From the NCBI GenBank assembly GCA_017880905.1, contig JADGRO010000022.1, forward strand, positions 41,890 through 105,889: a stretch of 64,000 nt of DNA, read 5' to 3'. Of the stretch, positions 38,271 to 47,181 are shown piece after piece. This DNA comes from Methylotenera sp. (lineage in GTDB: Bacteria; Pseudomonadota; Gammaproteobacteria; Burkholderiales; Methylophilaceae). The notes beneath the pieces are model-generated. The model did no database searches. It saw nothing but the letters and a program-made list of their open reading frames with translations, and had not been told where the DNA came from. The position numbers and the translations under genes were made by a program. The stretch's first letter is position 1. Every line of letters starts with the position of its first letter.

Positions 38271-39845
38271 ATGTTAAAAAAACATATCATACAAAAATGG
38301 ACTTCGCTGTTTCTTGCGGTATTCGTCAGCTTCACTTTTAGCGCCTGCGGCACTAACCCAGTCACCCATAAAAAAGAATTCCAGTTTGTTTCAGAAGAAA
38401 AAGAAATCGCTATTGGTAAAGAAAACTACTCGCCTGCGCGCCAATCACAAGGCGGTGATTACATTATCGACCCCGACCTCACCGCCTATGTGCAAAGCGT
38501 GGGCAATCGCTTGGCAAAAGTGTCTGACCGCCCCGAATTACCTTACGAATTTGTGGTACTAAACGAGTCAATACCTAACGCTTGGGCCATGCCGGGCGGC
38601 AAAATCGCGTTTAATCGTGGGCTTTTATATGAATTGAATAGTGAAGCAGAATTGGCAGCGGTACTAGGACACGAGATTACGCATGCCGCAGCACGCCACG
38701 GCGCAAAAAGCATGGAGCGTGGCATCTTTATGCAGGGCGCGCTTATCGCCGTGGGTGTCGCATCGCAAAACAGCAATTACGGCAATATGCTTGTTGGCGC
38801 TTCGCAAATTGGCGCTCAGATGACTACTATGAAATATGGCCGTGACGCGGAAAGTGAAGCGGATTACTATGGCATGAATTACATGAAAAAAGCCGGTTAC
38901 GACCCCACCGCCGCGGTCACCTTGCAAGAAACCTTTGTGCGTTTAAGCCAAGGCAAACAAAGCAATTTTATCGAAGGCTTATTCGCGAGCCACCCGCCAT
39001 CACAGGAGCGGGTAGAGGCCAATAAAGCCTCACTCACACGCTTAGGCGCAGGCGGCGATTGGGGCAAAGAAATTTATGCAGAAAAAGTGGCCAAACTAAA
39101 AGCCACGCAACCCGCCTACAAAGCCTATGACGATGGGGTAAAAGCACTAGCCAAAAACGACACGACAACCGCTACCAGCCTTGCAAATAAGGCCATTAAA
39201 ATAGAACCGCGAGAAGCACGCTTTCAAGAGCTGTTAGGCGATATTGAAATGCAAAAAAAGAAACCGCGAGAGGCGATTCCCTATTACGCCAAGGCCATAC
39301 AAATGCAGCCGGATTACTTTAAACCGCATATACAAACCGGCATTGCGTTATTTAACATAGGCAAAAAAGCTGAGGCTGAGCCTTACCTCAAACGCGCTAA
39401 CGAGCTGCTACCCACCGCACCTGGCCATGCACTGCTTGGTGAGATTGCTGAAGGACGTAGCGAAACAGATGTGGCTTTGCAACATTACCAGTTGGCGGCC
39501 AGCTCTAATTCTGAAATAGGCAAACAAGCGGGCGAGCACATGGTGCGCTTGGATTTACCGCGCAACCCGAGCAAATATATTGAATCTGGCGCGCAGGCCG
39601 ATAACGGCGGCAATTTATACGCCGTAGTGCAAAACGATACCTCTTTGCCAATTGGTCGCGTACAAGTACGTGTGGTGAAATACGATGCGCAAACAGGTCG
39701 CGCTGTGGCACAAAGTCAACCGATGATTATTAATGGAGTGCAACCGGGCAAACGCAATCAAATCGCAGTGGGTGAGCGTATTAAAACGCCACAAGAAGCA
39801 CAGCTGTATAAAGTAGTGGTTGAAGCGGCTGAGTTGGCAAAGTAA
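38271..39845 (+). CDS. M48 family metalloprotease lipoprotein with TPR repeats (BepA-like)
   Basis: A 524-residue periplasmic protease. The start at 38271 is chosen for its AAGGGGCGTC site and the lipoprotein signal (AVFVSFTFSAC, Cys26). The M48 zinc motif is LGHEITHAAARH, with the third ligand in RDAESEADYYGM. The C-terminal half holds TPR-like repeats (ALAKNDTTTATSLANKAIKI, AIPYYAKAIQMQPDYFKPHI). The architecture resembles E. coli BepA/YfgC, which monitors outer-membrane protein assembly, and it lies near bamE. Assignment to BepA itself is tentative. Confidence 0.88.
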   Translation: MLKKHIIQKWTSLFLAVFVSFTFSACGTNPVTHKKEFQFVSEEKEIAIGKENYSPARQSQGGDYIIDPDLTAYVQSVGNRLAKVSDRPELPYEFVVLNESIPNAWAMPGGKIAFNRGLLYELNSEAELAAVLGHEITHAAARHGAKSMERGIFMQGALIAVGVASQNSNYGNMLVGASQIGAQMTTMKYGRDAESEADYYGMNYMKKAGYDPTAAVTLQETFVRLSQGKQSNFIEGLFASHPPSQERVEANKASLTRLGAGGDWGKEIYAEKVAKLKATQPAYKAYDDGVKALAKNDTTTATSLANKAIKIEPREARFQELLGDIEMQKKKPREAIPYYAKAIQMQPDYFKPHIQTGIALFNIGKKAEAEPYLKRANELLPTAPGHALLGEIAEGRSETDVALQHYQLAASSNSEIGKQAGEHMVRLDLPRNPSKYIESGAQADNGGNLYAVVQNDTSLPIGRVQVRVVKYDAQTGRAVAQSQPMIINGVQPGKRNQIAVGERIKTPQEAQLYKVVVEAAELAK

Positions 39846-39968
39846 TGCATCTAATTAGGTGTGCTAAAAATTACCAACCGTTTGATTTAATTAATAATAT
39901 GATTAATTACATAATATTAACAACATGCCTTAATAATAGATTAAGTTCTTTTTTGGGGTCTACTTTAC

Positions 39969-39975
39969 GTTAGGT
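39969..39975 (+). other. Integron-type core site at the left edge of the cassette array
   Basis: GTTAGGT matches the R' core GTTRRRY and lies directly before the first cassette gene. No full attC or attI structure was recognised upstream; the preceding 120 bp are A+T-rich and contain no gene. This may be a secondary insertion site. Confidence 0.45.
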
Positions 39976-40034
39976 TTTCGCATGAATGTGCTACTCAAAG
40001 GTATCGCAACTAGCAATAAACCAAGGAGCGCAGC

Positions 40035-40445
40035 TTGGAGATAATCCCAACCACTTCCGCTATCGTTTTGGTTGCTGCGCTTATCGGCGTTATCGGCGCT
40101 TTTCAAGTTCAGCGTTATCTTGGTCGCCGCGAAGCCGCAGTCGCTTTTCGTGCCACCATTGACCCGACAGTTTTCTCTAGTTTCAATGGTAGGTTGATGC
40201 TCAGTGGTCATGTGCTCCATGCTGCTTTGATTGAGGTGTTTCCCGCTCACCTTGCCGCTGCTCACGAGTTCCGTCGCTACCTTGGCCCTGTCGACCGCTG
40301 GCGCTTCCGCAAGGCTTGGCACGCTTATCACGGTGGCAGCGAGGAATATCCAGATTGGTTTAAGCGCTACTGCTTGCCAGACAATGGGCCGCAGTTGCTC
40401 GTGCAACGTCTTGAGGCTCTGCGTAATGCGGCCAGTCAAATCTAA
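40035..40445 (+). CDS. Integron-cassette protein of unknown function (1)
   Basis: A 136-residue protein starting at TTG behind a strong AAGGAG site (40023-40028). It has an N-terminal transmembrane anchor (SAIVLVAALIGVIGAFQVQRY). A soluble part follows, with RREAAVAFRATIDPTVFSSF, aromatic-rich WRFRKAWHAYHGGSEEYPDW and DNGPQLLVQRLEALRNAA. I do not recognise a named domain; it resembles proteins found in chromosomal integron cassettes. Its stop codon lies inside the R'' box of the following attC. By eye it is richer in G+C than the flanks. The opposite-strand frame 39960-40439 is its shadow. Confidence 0.75.
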   Translation: MEIIPTTSAIVLVAALIGVIGAFQVQRYLGRREAAVAFRATIDPTVFSSFNGRLMLSGHVLHAALIEVFPAHLAAAHEFRRYLGPVDRWRFRKAWHAYHGGSEEYPDWFKRYCLPDNGPQLLVQRLEALRNAASQI

Positions 40446-40502
40446 CCCCTCAATCCAGCAGATTCGCCGCTACGCGGCTCCTGCTGATTTCCAACGTTAG
40501 GA
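40440..40502 (+). other. attC recombination site 1
   Basis: R'' ATCTAAC (40440-40446) and R' GTTAGGA (40496-40502) bracket an imperfect palindrome, CAGCAG-ATT-CGCCGC-TA-CGCGGC-TC-CTGCTG, about 63 bp in total. This is the folded attC layout used by integron integrases. The R' AGGA also serves as ribosome site for the next ORF. Confidence 0.75.
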
Positions 40503-40508
40503 ATAAAC

Positions 40509-40796
40509 ATGGGTGGTTCGATGCAGATGGTCTTGAATACGGTGCAGCAATATTGCTGGGCGGCCAATATCGCCGGGCTTTTGTTAATCCTCTTCACGCG
40601 CTCGCGCTTTCATTCGCTTCGCGCGTGGGGCATCATCGGAGTCATCCTTCTGGTAATTGCCTCTGCCAATGCAATCGCCATCAGTAATGTGGGGCTTAAT
40701 CCTTCGCAAACCGCCGCTTCAATATTTAGCATCGTTGTACTTGGCTCGCTCGGTGCGCGCTTTCTTGGCAATTGGCTTACCGATGGGCAGTCCTAA
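40509..40796 (+). CDS. Integron-cassette membrane protein of unknown function (2)
   Basis: A 95-residue protein with three hydrophobic helices (YCWAANIAGLLLILFT, AWGIIGVILLVIASANAIAI, TAASIFSIVVLGSLGARFLG) and short polar loops. No domain is recognised. Start ATG 40509 follows AGGAATAAAC contributed by attC site 1; a second ATG at 40521 is possible. The stop codon again falls inside the next attC R'' box, which is usual for cassette genes. Confidence 0.72.
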   Translation: MGGSMQMVLNTVQQYCWAANIAGLLLILFTRSRFHSLRAWGIIGVILLVIASANAIAISNVGLNPSQTAASIFSIVVLGSLGARFLGNWLTDGQS

Positions 40797-40848
40797 CATA
40801 CTACAGCCAACGCTGTTAAGCGGCGAAGCGCGTGGTTGCTTGTTAGGC
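40791..40848 (+). other. attC recombination site 2
   Basis: R'' TCCTAAC (40791-40797) and a perfect R' GTTAGGC (40842-40848) surround the imperfect palindrome CAGCCAACGC...GCGCGTGGTTGC, 58 bp. The R' box covers the recN stop codon (40843-40845 on the other strand). Confidence 0.8.
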
Positions 40849-42486
40849 GCCTAGCATTTCCTTCGCATGCTCGCGCGTGGTTTCGGTAATTTGAATACCG
40901 CCTAGCATGCGTGCAATTTCTTCTACACGTTCGGTTTTACTCAAAACTTGAATATGGCTTAGCGTTGCGCCATTAGCTTGCGTTTTTGATACTTGTAAAT
41001 GCTGCGCGGCCTGCGCAGCCACTTGCGGTAAATGCGTAATCACCAGCACTTGACGCTCTGCGCCGAGTTGTTTAAGCAACTGCCCAACAACTTCTGCCAC
41101 ACCGCCACCAATGCCTACATCTACTTCATCAAAAATCATGCATGGCACGCTGCCCTGCGCTGCTGTTGTGACGTGTAGCGCCAAGCTAATACGTGACAGC
41201 TCGCCACCTGAAGCCACTTTGTTGAGGGCTCTGGGCTCGACACCTGCATGCCCTGCTACCAAAAATTCCACTGTTTCTAAACCATGTGCCAAAGGCTCGC
41301 ATACGCTCAAAGCCACTTCAAATCGCCCACCACTTAAAGATAAGCGCTGCATTTCTGCGCTAATTTTTTGGCTTAATGTTTTGGCGGCTTGTTGACGGTT
41401 GGCGCTTAATTGTTTGGCTGCAGCTTGATAAGCCGTAAGTGCTTCTGCCTCTTGCTTTGCCATCGCGCCATCGTTGGTCAGACCTTCTAACTCTGCCATG
41501 CGCACTTGGCACGTACTTAACAATTCGTTTAATTCTTCCGGCTTGCTGCGATATTTGCGCGAAGTATTGTGCACCGCTTGAATACGAGCTTCTACCTCTG
41601 CAAGCCGCTCCGGTTCTAGCTCAGCCTTTTGCAAATAGCGATTCAACACACGCGAAGCTTCTTCTAACTGAATCAACGCAGAATTGACACCATCAGCCGC
41701 TTCTTTAAGTTGTGCATCAAACTCGACCAAACCGACTAATTTCTGTTGCACTAGCGAGAGCATACTCATTGCAGCAGGCTCGTTTTCGCTCAACTGCGCA
41801 ATGCAGGCTTCCAAACCAGAAAGTAAAGAAGCCCCGTTAGCAAGGCGATGATGTTCTTGCTGCAAATCTTGCCATTCTTCCGCCACAAAATTGAGTTGCT
41901 GTAATTCGCGCGTTTTATCGCGCAGCTCTGCCAATTCATCGGCAAAAGCGGCAGAATTTTTTTCAAGCTCTAAGCGCTGTTGATTTAAGCTAGCCCAAGT
42001 TTTATATTGCATTGCAACTTGGTTTGCTAGCTCTGCACTCGCGCCAAATTCATCCAAAATTTGGCGTTGCATCGCGGTTTTAAGCAGAGAATGATGCACG
42101 TTTTGGCTGTAAATATCCACCAGAAATTCGCCCAACTCATTCAACTGACCAATCGTCACCGCAGTGCCATTAATAAAACCACGACTGCGGCCATCACTAT
42201 AAATAACTCTCCTAAGCACCAGCTCTGGTGCAGCTTCTAGCGCATTTGTTTCGAGCCAATTTTTAGCAGATTCACTCGTTAAAAATGTCGCACTGATGTC
42301 CGCTTTCTCCGCGCCTGCGCGAATCACGTCGCCATCGTTGCGTTCACCCAAAGCAAGTGAGAGCGCATCCACCAAAATGGATTTGCCCGCGCCGGTTTCG
42401 CCGGTGAGCGTGGTAAAACCACGCTCAAATTCTAAATCGAGGCTTTCGACAATGATGAAATCGCGGATGGAAAGGGCTTGCAGCAA
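40843..42486 (-). CDS. recN: DNA repair ATPase RecN
   Basis: A 547-residue SMC-like protein in double-strand-break repair. Walker A GETGAGKSILVDAL is near residue 29, long coiled coils occupy the centre, the signature is VASGGELSRISLAL and Walker B is CMIFDEVDVGIGGG. The C terminus HAKEMLGA ends within the attC-like sequence, so the last codons may have been reset by cassette insertion. It follows nadK, with a 3-bp gap, on the minus strand. Confidence 0.97.
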   Translation of the reverse strand: MLQALSIRDFIIVESLDLEFERGFTTLTGETGAGKSILVDALSLALGERNDGDVIRAGAEKADISATFLTSESAKNWLETNALEAAPELVLRRVIYSDGRSRGFINGTAVTIGQLNELGEFLVDIYSQNVHHSLLKTAMQRQILDEFGASAELANQVAMQYKTWASLNQQRLELEKNSAAFADELAELRDKTRELQQLNFVAEEWQDLQQEHHRLANGASLLSGLEACIAQLSENEPAAMSMLSLVQQKLVGLVEFDAQLKEAADGVNSALIQLEEASRVLNRYLQKAELEPERLAEVEARIQAVHNTSRKYRSKPEELNELLSTCQVRMAELEGLTNDGAMAKQEAEALTAYQAAAKQLSANRQQAAKTLSQKISAEMQRLSLSGGRFEVALSVCEPLAHGLETVEFLVAGHAGVEPRALNKVASGGELSRISLALHVTTAAQGSVPCMIFDEVDVGIGGGVAEVVGQLLKQLGAERQVLVITHLPQVAAQAAQHLQVSKTQANGATLSHIQVLSKTERVEEIARMLGGIQITETTREHAKEMLGA

Positions 42487-42489
42487 AAA

Positions 42490-43359
42490 CTAACCCCAAT
42501 TGAGCTTGTTGCGCAGCATTTCGAAGTAGCAATATTCACTTGGGTGCAACAGCGTAATATCTTTGCTAGCGCGCTGCACTAAAATCTTGTCGTCCACTTC
42601 TAACGCTAGCTGAAACTGACCATCGTAGCTAATTTGTGCGTCATCCACTTGTACTAAATTAACCTCAATTTTGCTCGTACTACTAACAGCTATCGGCCGA
42701 TTACTCAAGGTGTGCGGGCTAATCGGCACCAACGCAATGGCATCCAGATTTGGGTGCAAAATAGGCCCTCCAGCAGAAAGTGAATACGCGGTGGTGCCAG
42801 TTGGTGTGCTTAAAATCAAACCATCGCCACGTTGTTTATATACAAATTTGCCGTCAATTTCTACTTCTAGCTCAATTAGACGCAAGCCGCTTTTAACCAC
42901 AACATCATTAAGCGCAACACCCTGATAAATTAGCTTGCCACCTAGATAGACACTAGCCACAAGCAACATGCGAGATTCTGTTTGAAACTTGCCAGCCAAG
43001 ATTTTATCGATCTCCACCAGCATATCTTCTGCGCGCAAATCGGTTAAAAAACCAAAGCGCCCGCGATTAATCCCCACCAACGGAATGTCAGCATGCATCA
43101 GGGTTCTGGCAACGCTTAACATGGTGCCATCGCCGCCCATCACTATTGCCAAATCAACTTGATCACCAATTTTCTCAATCGAGGCGGTTTTAAACCCTGT
43201 GGGTTCGGCATGTTTGGCGCTGTTTCGCTCAAGCCAAACTTCGATATTTTTAGCCGCTAAATGGCGCGCCAAATCTGTCAAGTCGGCTTGTATTTGCTGC
43301 ATAGCCGATTGATTCATATATTTGCCAATAATGGCGATAGATTTAAATTGAGATTGCAT
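42490..43359 (-). CDS. nadK: NAD kinase
   Basis: A 289-residue ATP-NAD kinase making NADP. The nucleotide motif is VMGGDGTMLSVAR; GRFGFLTDL and TPTGTTAYSLSAGGPIL are the other family blocks. The frame extends to 43404, but homologous proteins begin MQSQFKSIAIIGKY, placing the start at 43359; neither start has a clear ribosome site. It is divergent from hrcA and upstream of recN. Confidence 0.95.
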   Translation of the reverse strand: MQSQFKSIAIIGKYMNQSAMQQIQADLTDLARHLAAKNIEVWLERNSAKHAEPTGFKTASIEKIGDQVDLAIVMGGDGTMLSVARTLMHADIPLVGINRGRFGFLTDLRAEDMLVEIDKILAGKFQTESRMLLVASVYLGGKLIYQGVALNDVVVKSGLRLIELEVEIDGKFVYKQRGDGLILSTPTGTTAYSLSAGGPILHPNLDAIALVPISPHTLSNRPIAVSSTSKIEVNLVQVDDAQISYDGQFQLALEVDDKILVQRASKDITLLHPSEYCYFEMLRNKLNWG

Positions 43360-43452
43360 GACAGAATTAAAACATAGTTGGCACTGACTGAAAAGCAAAT
43401 CCATCTATTCTGCCCGCACTAATTCAGGCAAAATAGCGTCATAGACTAAAAT

Positions 43453-44463
43453 ATGGACAAACGCGCGCAAATCTTGCTCAAAACCTTGGTTGAACATTAC
43501 ATTAGTGATGGTCAGCCAATCGGTTCGCGCACCCTGTTGCAGCATTCTGGCTTGGATGTTAGCCCTGCCACCATACGCCATGTGATGAGTGATTTGGAGC
43601 AACTAGGCTTCATCGCCAGCCCGCACACTTCGGCTGGACGTGTACCTACGCAAAAAGGCTATCGCTTATTTGTCGATACGCTACTTACAGTGCAACCGCT
43701 GGAAGCAAAAGCGGTGAATCAGCTTAAAAGCGGTTTATCTTCACCCAACCAGAACGAGTTGATTGCAAGTGCAGCCGATATGCTGTCGCAACTTACCCAA
43801 TTCGCCGGTTTGGTGATGATTCCTAAGCGTAAAACACTCTCGTTTAAACATTTGGAATTTTTGCCGCTTACAGAAAAACGCATTTTGGTGATTATTGTCA
43901 CCAGCGATGGTAATGTGCAAAACCGTATTATTTTGTCTGACAAGCCTTATTCGGCGGGCGAACTCACGCAAGCCAGCAATTATTTTAACGCCAATTTCGT
44001 AGGTTTTACGTTTGAAGAAGTACAACAAAAACTGCATGCGGAACTTAAACAAATGCAAACCGATATGAACCGTTTAATGACAACTGCGCTAGAGACAAGC
44101 ACCAATGCGGCTGACAGCGATGGTGTAGTGATTGCGGGTGAACGTAATCTGCTGCAAGTCGACGAGCTTTCGACTAACGTTAACAGTTTACGCAAATTGT
44201 TCGAGATTTTTGAACGCCGCGCAAGTCTAATGCAATTGCTCGATAACAGCCAACATGCGGAAGGCATACAGATATTCATTGGCGGCGAAAGCGGCTATTT
44301 GCCTTTAGATGAATGCAGCATGGTCACCGCTCCTTACGAGGCGGATGGCCAAGTAGTCGGCACGCTCGGTGTCATCGGCCCAACCCGCATGGCCTATGAG
44401 CGCGTGATACCGATTGTGGATGTGACTGCAAAACTTTTATCAAACGCACTATCGAACAATTAA
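43453..44463 (+). CDS. hrcA: Heat-inducible transcription repressor HrcA
   Basis: A 336-residue repressor of heat-shock genes acting at CIRCE elements. The N-terminal winged helix has RAQILLKTLVEHYISDGQPI and VSPATIRHVMSDLEQLGFI, followed by SPHTSAGRVPTQKGYRLFVD; a GAF-like regulatory domain follows. I see no CIRCE repeat in front of this gene. It lies four bases before hemH. Confidence 0.96.
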   Translation: MDKRAQILLKTLVEHYISDGQPIGSRTLLQHSGLDVSPATIRHVMSDLEQLGFIASPHTSAGRVPTQKGYRLFVDTLLTVQPLEAKAVNQLKSGLSSPNQNELIASAADMLSQLTQFAGLVMIPKRKTLSFKHLEFLPLTEKRILVIIVTSDGNVQNRIILSDKPYSAGELTQASNYFNANFVGFTFEEVQQKLHAELKQMQTDMNRLMTTALETSTNAADSDGVVIAGERNLLQVDELSTNVNSLRKLFEIFERRASLMQLLDNSQHAEGIQIFIGGESGYLPLDECSMVTAPYEADGQVVGTLGVIGPTRMAYERVIPIVDVTAKLLSNALSNN

Positions 44464-44467
44464 AAAT

Positions 44468-45577
44468 ATGAGTTATTACAATCCCGAACCACCCCACACC
44501 CACGGCAATCGACTGAAAGTAGGTATTCTGCTTGCAAATTTAGGTACGCCGGATGCGCCTGCTGGAGCGGCTTTACGGCCATATCTGAGACAGTTTTTAA
44601 GCGACACACGTGTGGTGGAAATTCCACGCGCAATTTGGTGGTTGATTCTAAATGGCATTATTTTGAATTTTCGCCCGAAAAAATCAGCCGCAAAATATGC
44701 ACAAATATGGACGAATGATGGTTCACCGTTGCTAGTTCATGCGCAAAAACAAGCGCAATTATTACGTGGCTATCTGGCACAAAAAATTAAATCACCTTTT
44801 GCGGTGGAGCTCGGCATGAGTTACGGCAACCCGAGCATACAAAGCGCCATTGATAAACTGCGCGCACAACATTGCGACCGCATTTTGGTATTTCCACTTT
44901 ATCCGCAATATGCGGCCAGTAGCACAGCATCAGCCATGGACGCGGTGTTTCACGTATTGTTAAAAACGCGCAACCAGCCGGCCATTCGCTCAATCCGCCA
45001 TTATCACGACCACCCTGCCTACATTGCGGCGCTAGAGAAAAGCGTGCGCAAACATTGGGAAATCAATAGCGGCAACCCAAGCAAATTAGTGATGAGCTTT
45101 CATGGCGTACCCACTTTTCATCTAGCTAAGGGTGACCCATATCACTGCGAATGCCACAAAACCGCGCGTTTATTGGCGGAAGCTTTAGGTTTAAGTAAAG
45201 ATGAATTTACAGTTGCGTTTCAATCGCGTTTCGGCAAGCAAGAATGGCTGAAGCCTTATCTAGCAAACACTTTAGCAGAGCTTGGCAAAGCTAAAACCAA
45301 ACGCGTTGATGTTATCTGCCCAGGGTTTAGCAGTGATTGCCTGGAAACGCTGGAAGAAATCGCCATGGAAGGCAAACACATATTCACAATTAATGGCGGT
45401 GGTGAATACCACTATATTCCTGCACTCAATGAGGACGATGCTTGGATACACGCCATGACGACAATTGCGCTGGAAAACCTGCAAGGCTGGGTTTCGCCGG
45501 AATGGGATGCAGTGCAGGCCAAAAAAGACGCTGAGATGACGAAATTGAGGGCGCAGGCTTTGGGCGCTAAACAATAA
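44468..45577 (+). CDS. hemH: Ferrochelatase
   Basis: A 369-residue enzyme inserting ferrous iron into protoporphyrin IX, the last step of heme synthesis. Family blocks are LLANLGTPDAP, LRQFLSDTRVVEIP, GMSYGNPSI and the catalytic His in VMSFHGVPTFHL. ICPGFSSDCLETLEEI is the C-terminal signature. It closely follows hrcA; the hrcA-hemH order recurs in betaproteobacteria, from memory. Confidence 0.97.
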   Translation: MSYYNPEPPHTHGNRLKVGILLANLGTPDAPAGAALRPYLRQFLSDTRVVEIPRAIWWLILNGIILNFRPKKSAAKYAQIWTNDGSPLLVHAQKQAQLLRGYLAQKIKSPFAVELGMSYGNPSIQSAIDKLRAQHCDRILVFPLYPQYAASSTASAMDAVFHVLLKTRNQPAIRSIRHYHDHPAYIAALEKSVRKHWEINSGNPSKLVMSFHGVPTFHLAKGDPYHCECHKTARLLAEALGLSKDEFTVAFQSRFGKQEWLKPYLANTLAELGKAKTKRVDVICPGFSSDCLETLEEIAMEGKHIFTINGGGEYHYIPALNEDDAWIHAMTTIALENLQGWVSPEWDAVQAKKDAEMTKLRAQALGAKQ

Positions 45578-45614
45578 GCGTTATAATCACTCTTTTAGCG
45601 CATAAAATAAATTT

Positions 45615-46598
45615 ATGATAGTAATTACAGGTGGTGCGGGATTTATCGGTAGTATTATCGCTTGGCACCTCAATACCAAACTTAAACGCGATGATCTTGT
45701 TATTGTAGATAGCATCGCGCACAAGGATCAATGGCAGAACCTTGCGCATCGTCAATATGCGCAATATTTAGACAAAGACCAACTACTGGATTGGTTGCAA
45801 GGCCGCGCCGATATTGAAGCCATTATACACATGGGCGCGATTAGCTCAACCACAGAACGCGATTTTAATAAGCTGGTTGAAAATAACATTCACTACTCAC
45901 AAAATCTGTGGAACTGGTGCGCAGCCAATCATGTACCGTTTCTATATGCCAGCTCTGCCGCCACTTATGGCGATGGGGTTAATTCAAAAGGTGAAGCTGA
46001 CTATGATGACGCTTCGATTGATAATCTGCGCCCGCTTAATGGTTATGGTTATTCCAAACATTTTTTCGATCAATGGGTATTGCGCCAAACGCCTGAAAAT
46101 ACGCCGCCAAGTTGGGCGGGCTTTAAGTTTTTTAATGTGTACGGCCCTAATGAATACCACAAAGAACGCATGGCGAGCGTAGCTTTTCACACCTTTAACC
46201 AATTTAGCCAAACAGGCACCATGAAGCTATTTAAAAGTGATAAAGCAGGCGTGGCAGATGGCGAACAGCAACGCGATTTTATTTATGTGAAAGATTGCGC
46301 AAATATCGTGGCAGACTTTTTCTTACACAAAAACGGTAATGGCATCTACAACATTGGCAGCGGCACAGCACGTAGCTTTAAAGATTTAGCGGCAAACGTG
46401 ATGACCAGCATGGGTAAAACACCGCACATAACTTATATCGATATGCCCGAAGATTTACGCGGGAAATATCAATATTTTACCGAAGCCAACATGGCCAGGC
46501 TTCGTAAGGCAGGTTATAGCGCGCCGTTTACCAGCCTGGAAGATGGCGTAAAAGATTACGTACAGAATTATTTAATGCGAGTTGACCCTTACTGTTAG
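45615..46598 (+). CDS. hldD: ADP-L-glycero-D-manno-heptose 6-epimerase
   Basis: A 327-residue SDR epimerase making ADP-L-glycero-D-manno-heptose for the LPS inner core. The NADP loop is ITGGAGFIGSIIAWHL; the catalytic YSK is in NGYGYSKHFFDQW. A TATAAT hexamer at 45582-45587 lies upstream. It heads the hldD-gmhA-hldE-waaF operon with 9-bp, 7-bp and 2-bp gaps. Confidence 0.97.
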   Translation: MIVITGGAGFIGSIIAWHLNTKLKRDDLVIVDSIAHKDQWQNLAHRQYAQYLDKDQLLDWLQGRADIEAIIHMGAISSTTERDFNKLVENNIHYSQNLWNWCAANHVPFLYASSAATYGDGVNSKGEADYDDASIDNLRPLNGYGYSKHFFDQWVLRQTPENTPPSWAGFKFFNVYGPNEYHKERMASVAFHTFNQFSQTGTMKLFKSDKAGVADGEQQRDFIYVKDCANIVADFFLHKNGNGIYNIGSGTARSFKDLAANVMTSMGKTPHITYIDMPEDLRGKYQYFTEANMARLRKAGYSAPFTSLEDGVKDYVQNYLMRVDPYC

Positions 46599-46607
46599 GA
46601 GGGCGAT

Positions 46608-47174
46608 ATGAAAAACTATATTGATTATTTAAAGGGCGAACACGCCGTCCACATGGCCATGTTTAATGCGCTTGAGCCGCTGTTTCCGCTCATCAGCGAT
46701 GTCGGTATAGCAATGCAAACTTGCATAAAAAACGGTGGGAAAATATTGCTAATGGGCAACGGCGGCAGCGCTTCAGATAGTCAGCATATCGCGGCTGAAA
46801 TTGTCGGTCGCTTTAAAAAAGAACGCAAAGGCATGCCCGCAATTGCGCTCACGACGGACACTTCTATCTTGACTTCTGTAGGTAACGATTACGGTTACGA
46901 TTACATATTTGCGCGCCAAATCGAGGCGCTATGCCAAAAGGAAGATTTAGTCATCGGTATCACCACTTCGGGCAATAGCGCCAATGTAATACGCGCGATT
47001 GAAGCAGCCAAAGCAATCGGCGCAACAACAGTTGGTTTGACAGGGGGAACCGGTGGTAAGTTATTGAATTTATGTGATTTTAATTTAATCATGCCATCCA
47101 ATATTACAGCCAGAATTCAAGAAGCGCACATTTTTGTTGGTCACTCACTTTGTGAGATTTTAGAATCCGACTGA
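46608..47174 (+). CDS. gmhA: Sedoheptulose-7-phosphate isomerase
   Basis: A 188-residue SIS-domain isomerase, the first step of ADP-heptose synthesis. The core motifs are [19 protein letters not shown] and [14 protein letters not shown]; the C-terminal [12 protein letters not shown] carries the second His. An AGGAGG site precedes the ATG. Second gene of the heptose operon. Confidence 0.96.
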   Translation: MKNYIDYLKGEHAVHMAMFNALEPLFPLISDVGIAMQTCIKNGGKILLMGNGGSASDSQHIAAEIVGRFKKERKGMPAIALTTDTSILTSVGNDYGYDYIFARQIEALCQKEDLVIGITTSGNSANVIRAIEAAKAIGATTVGLTGGTGGKLLNLCDFNLIMPSNITARIQEAHIFVGHSLCEILESD

Positions 47175-47181
47175 TTACCTG

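Noticed and set aside
39889..39907. AATTAAT-ATTAATT hairpin after the M48 protease gene as a terminator
   Set aside because: A+T-only stem with no T-run; too weak to call.
39960..40439. Minus-strand 159-residue frame across the first cassette
   Set aside because: It is the antisense of the plus-strand cassette ORF, which has an AAGGAG site and ends correctly inside attC; the minus frame has no comparable start signal.
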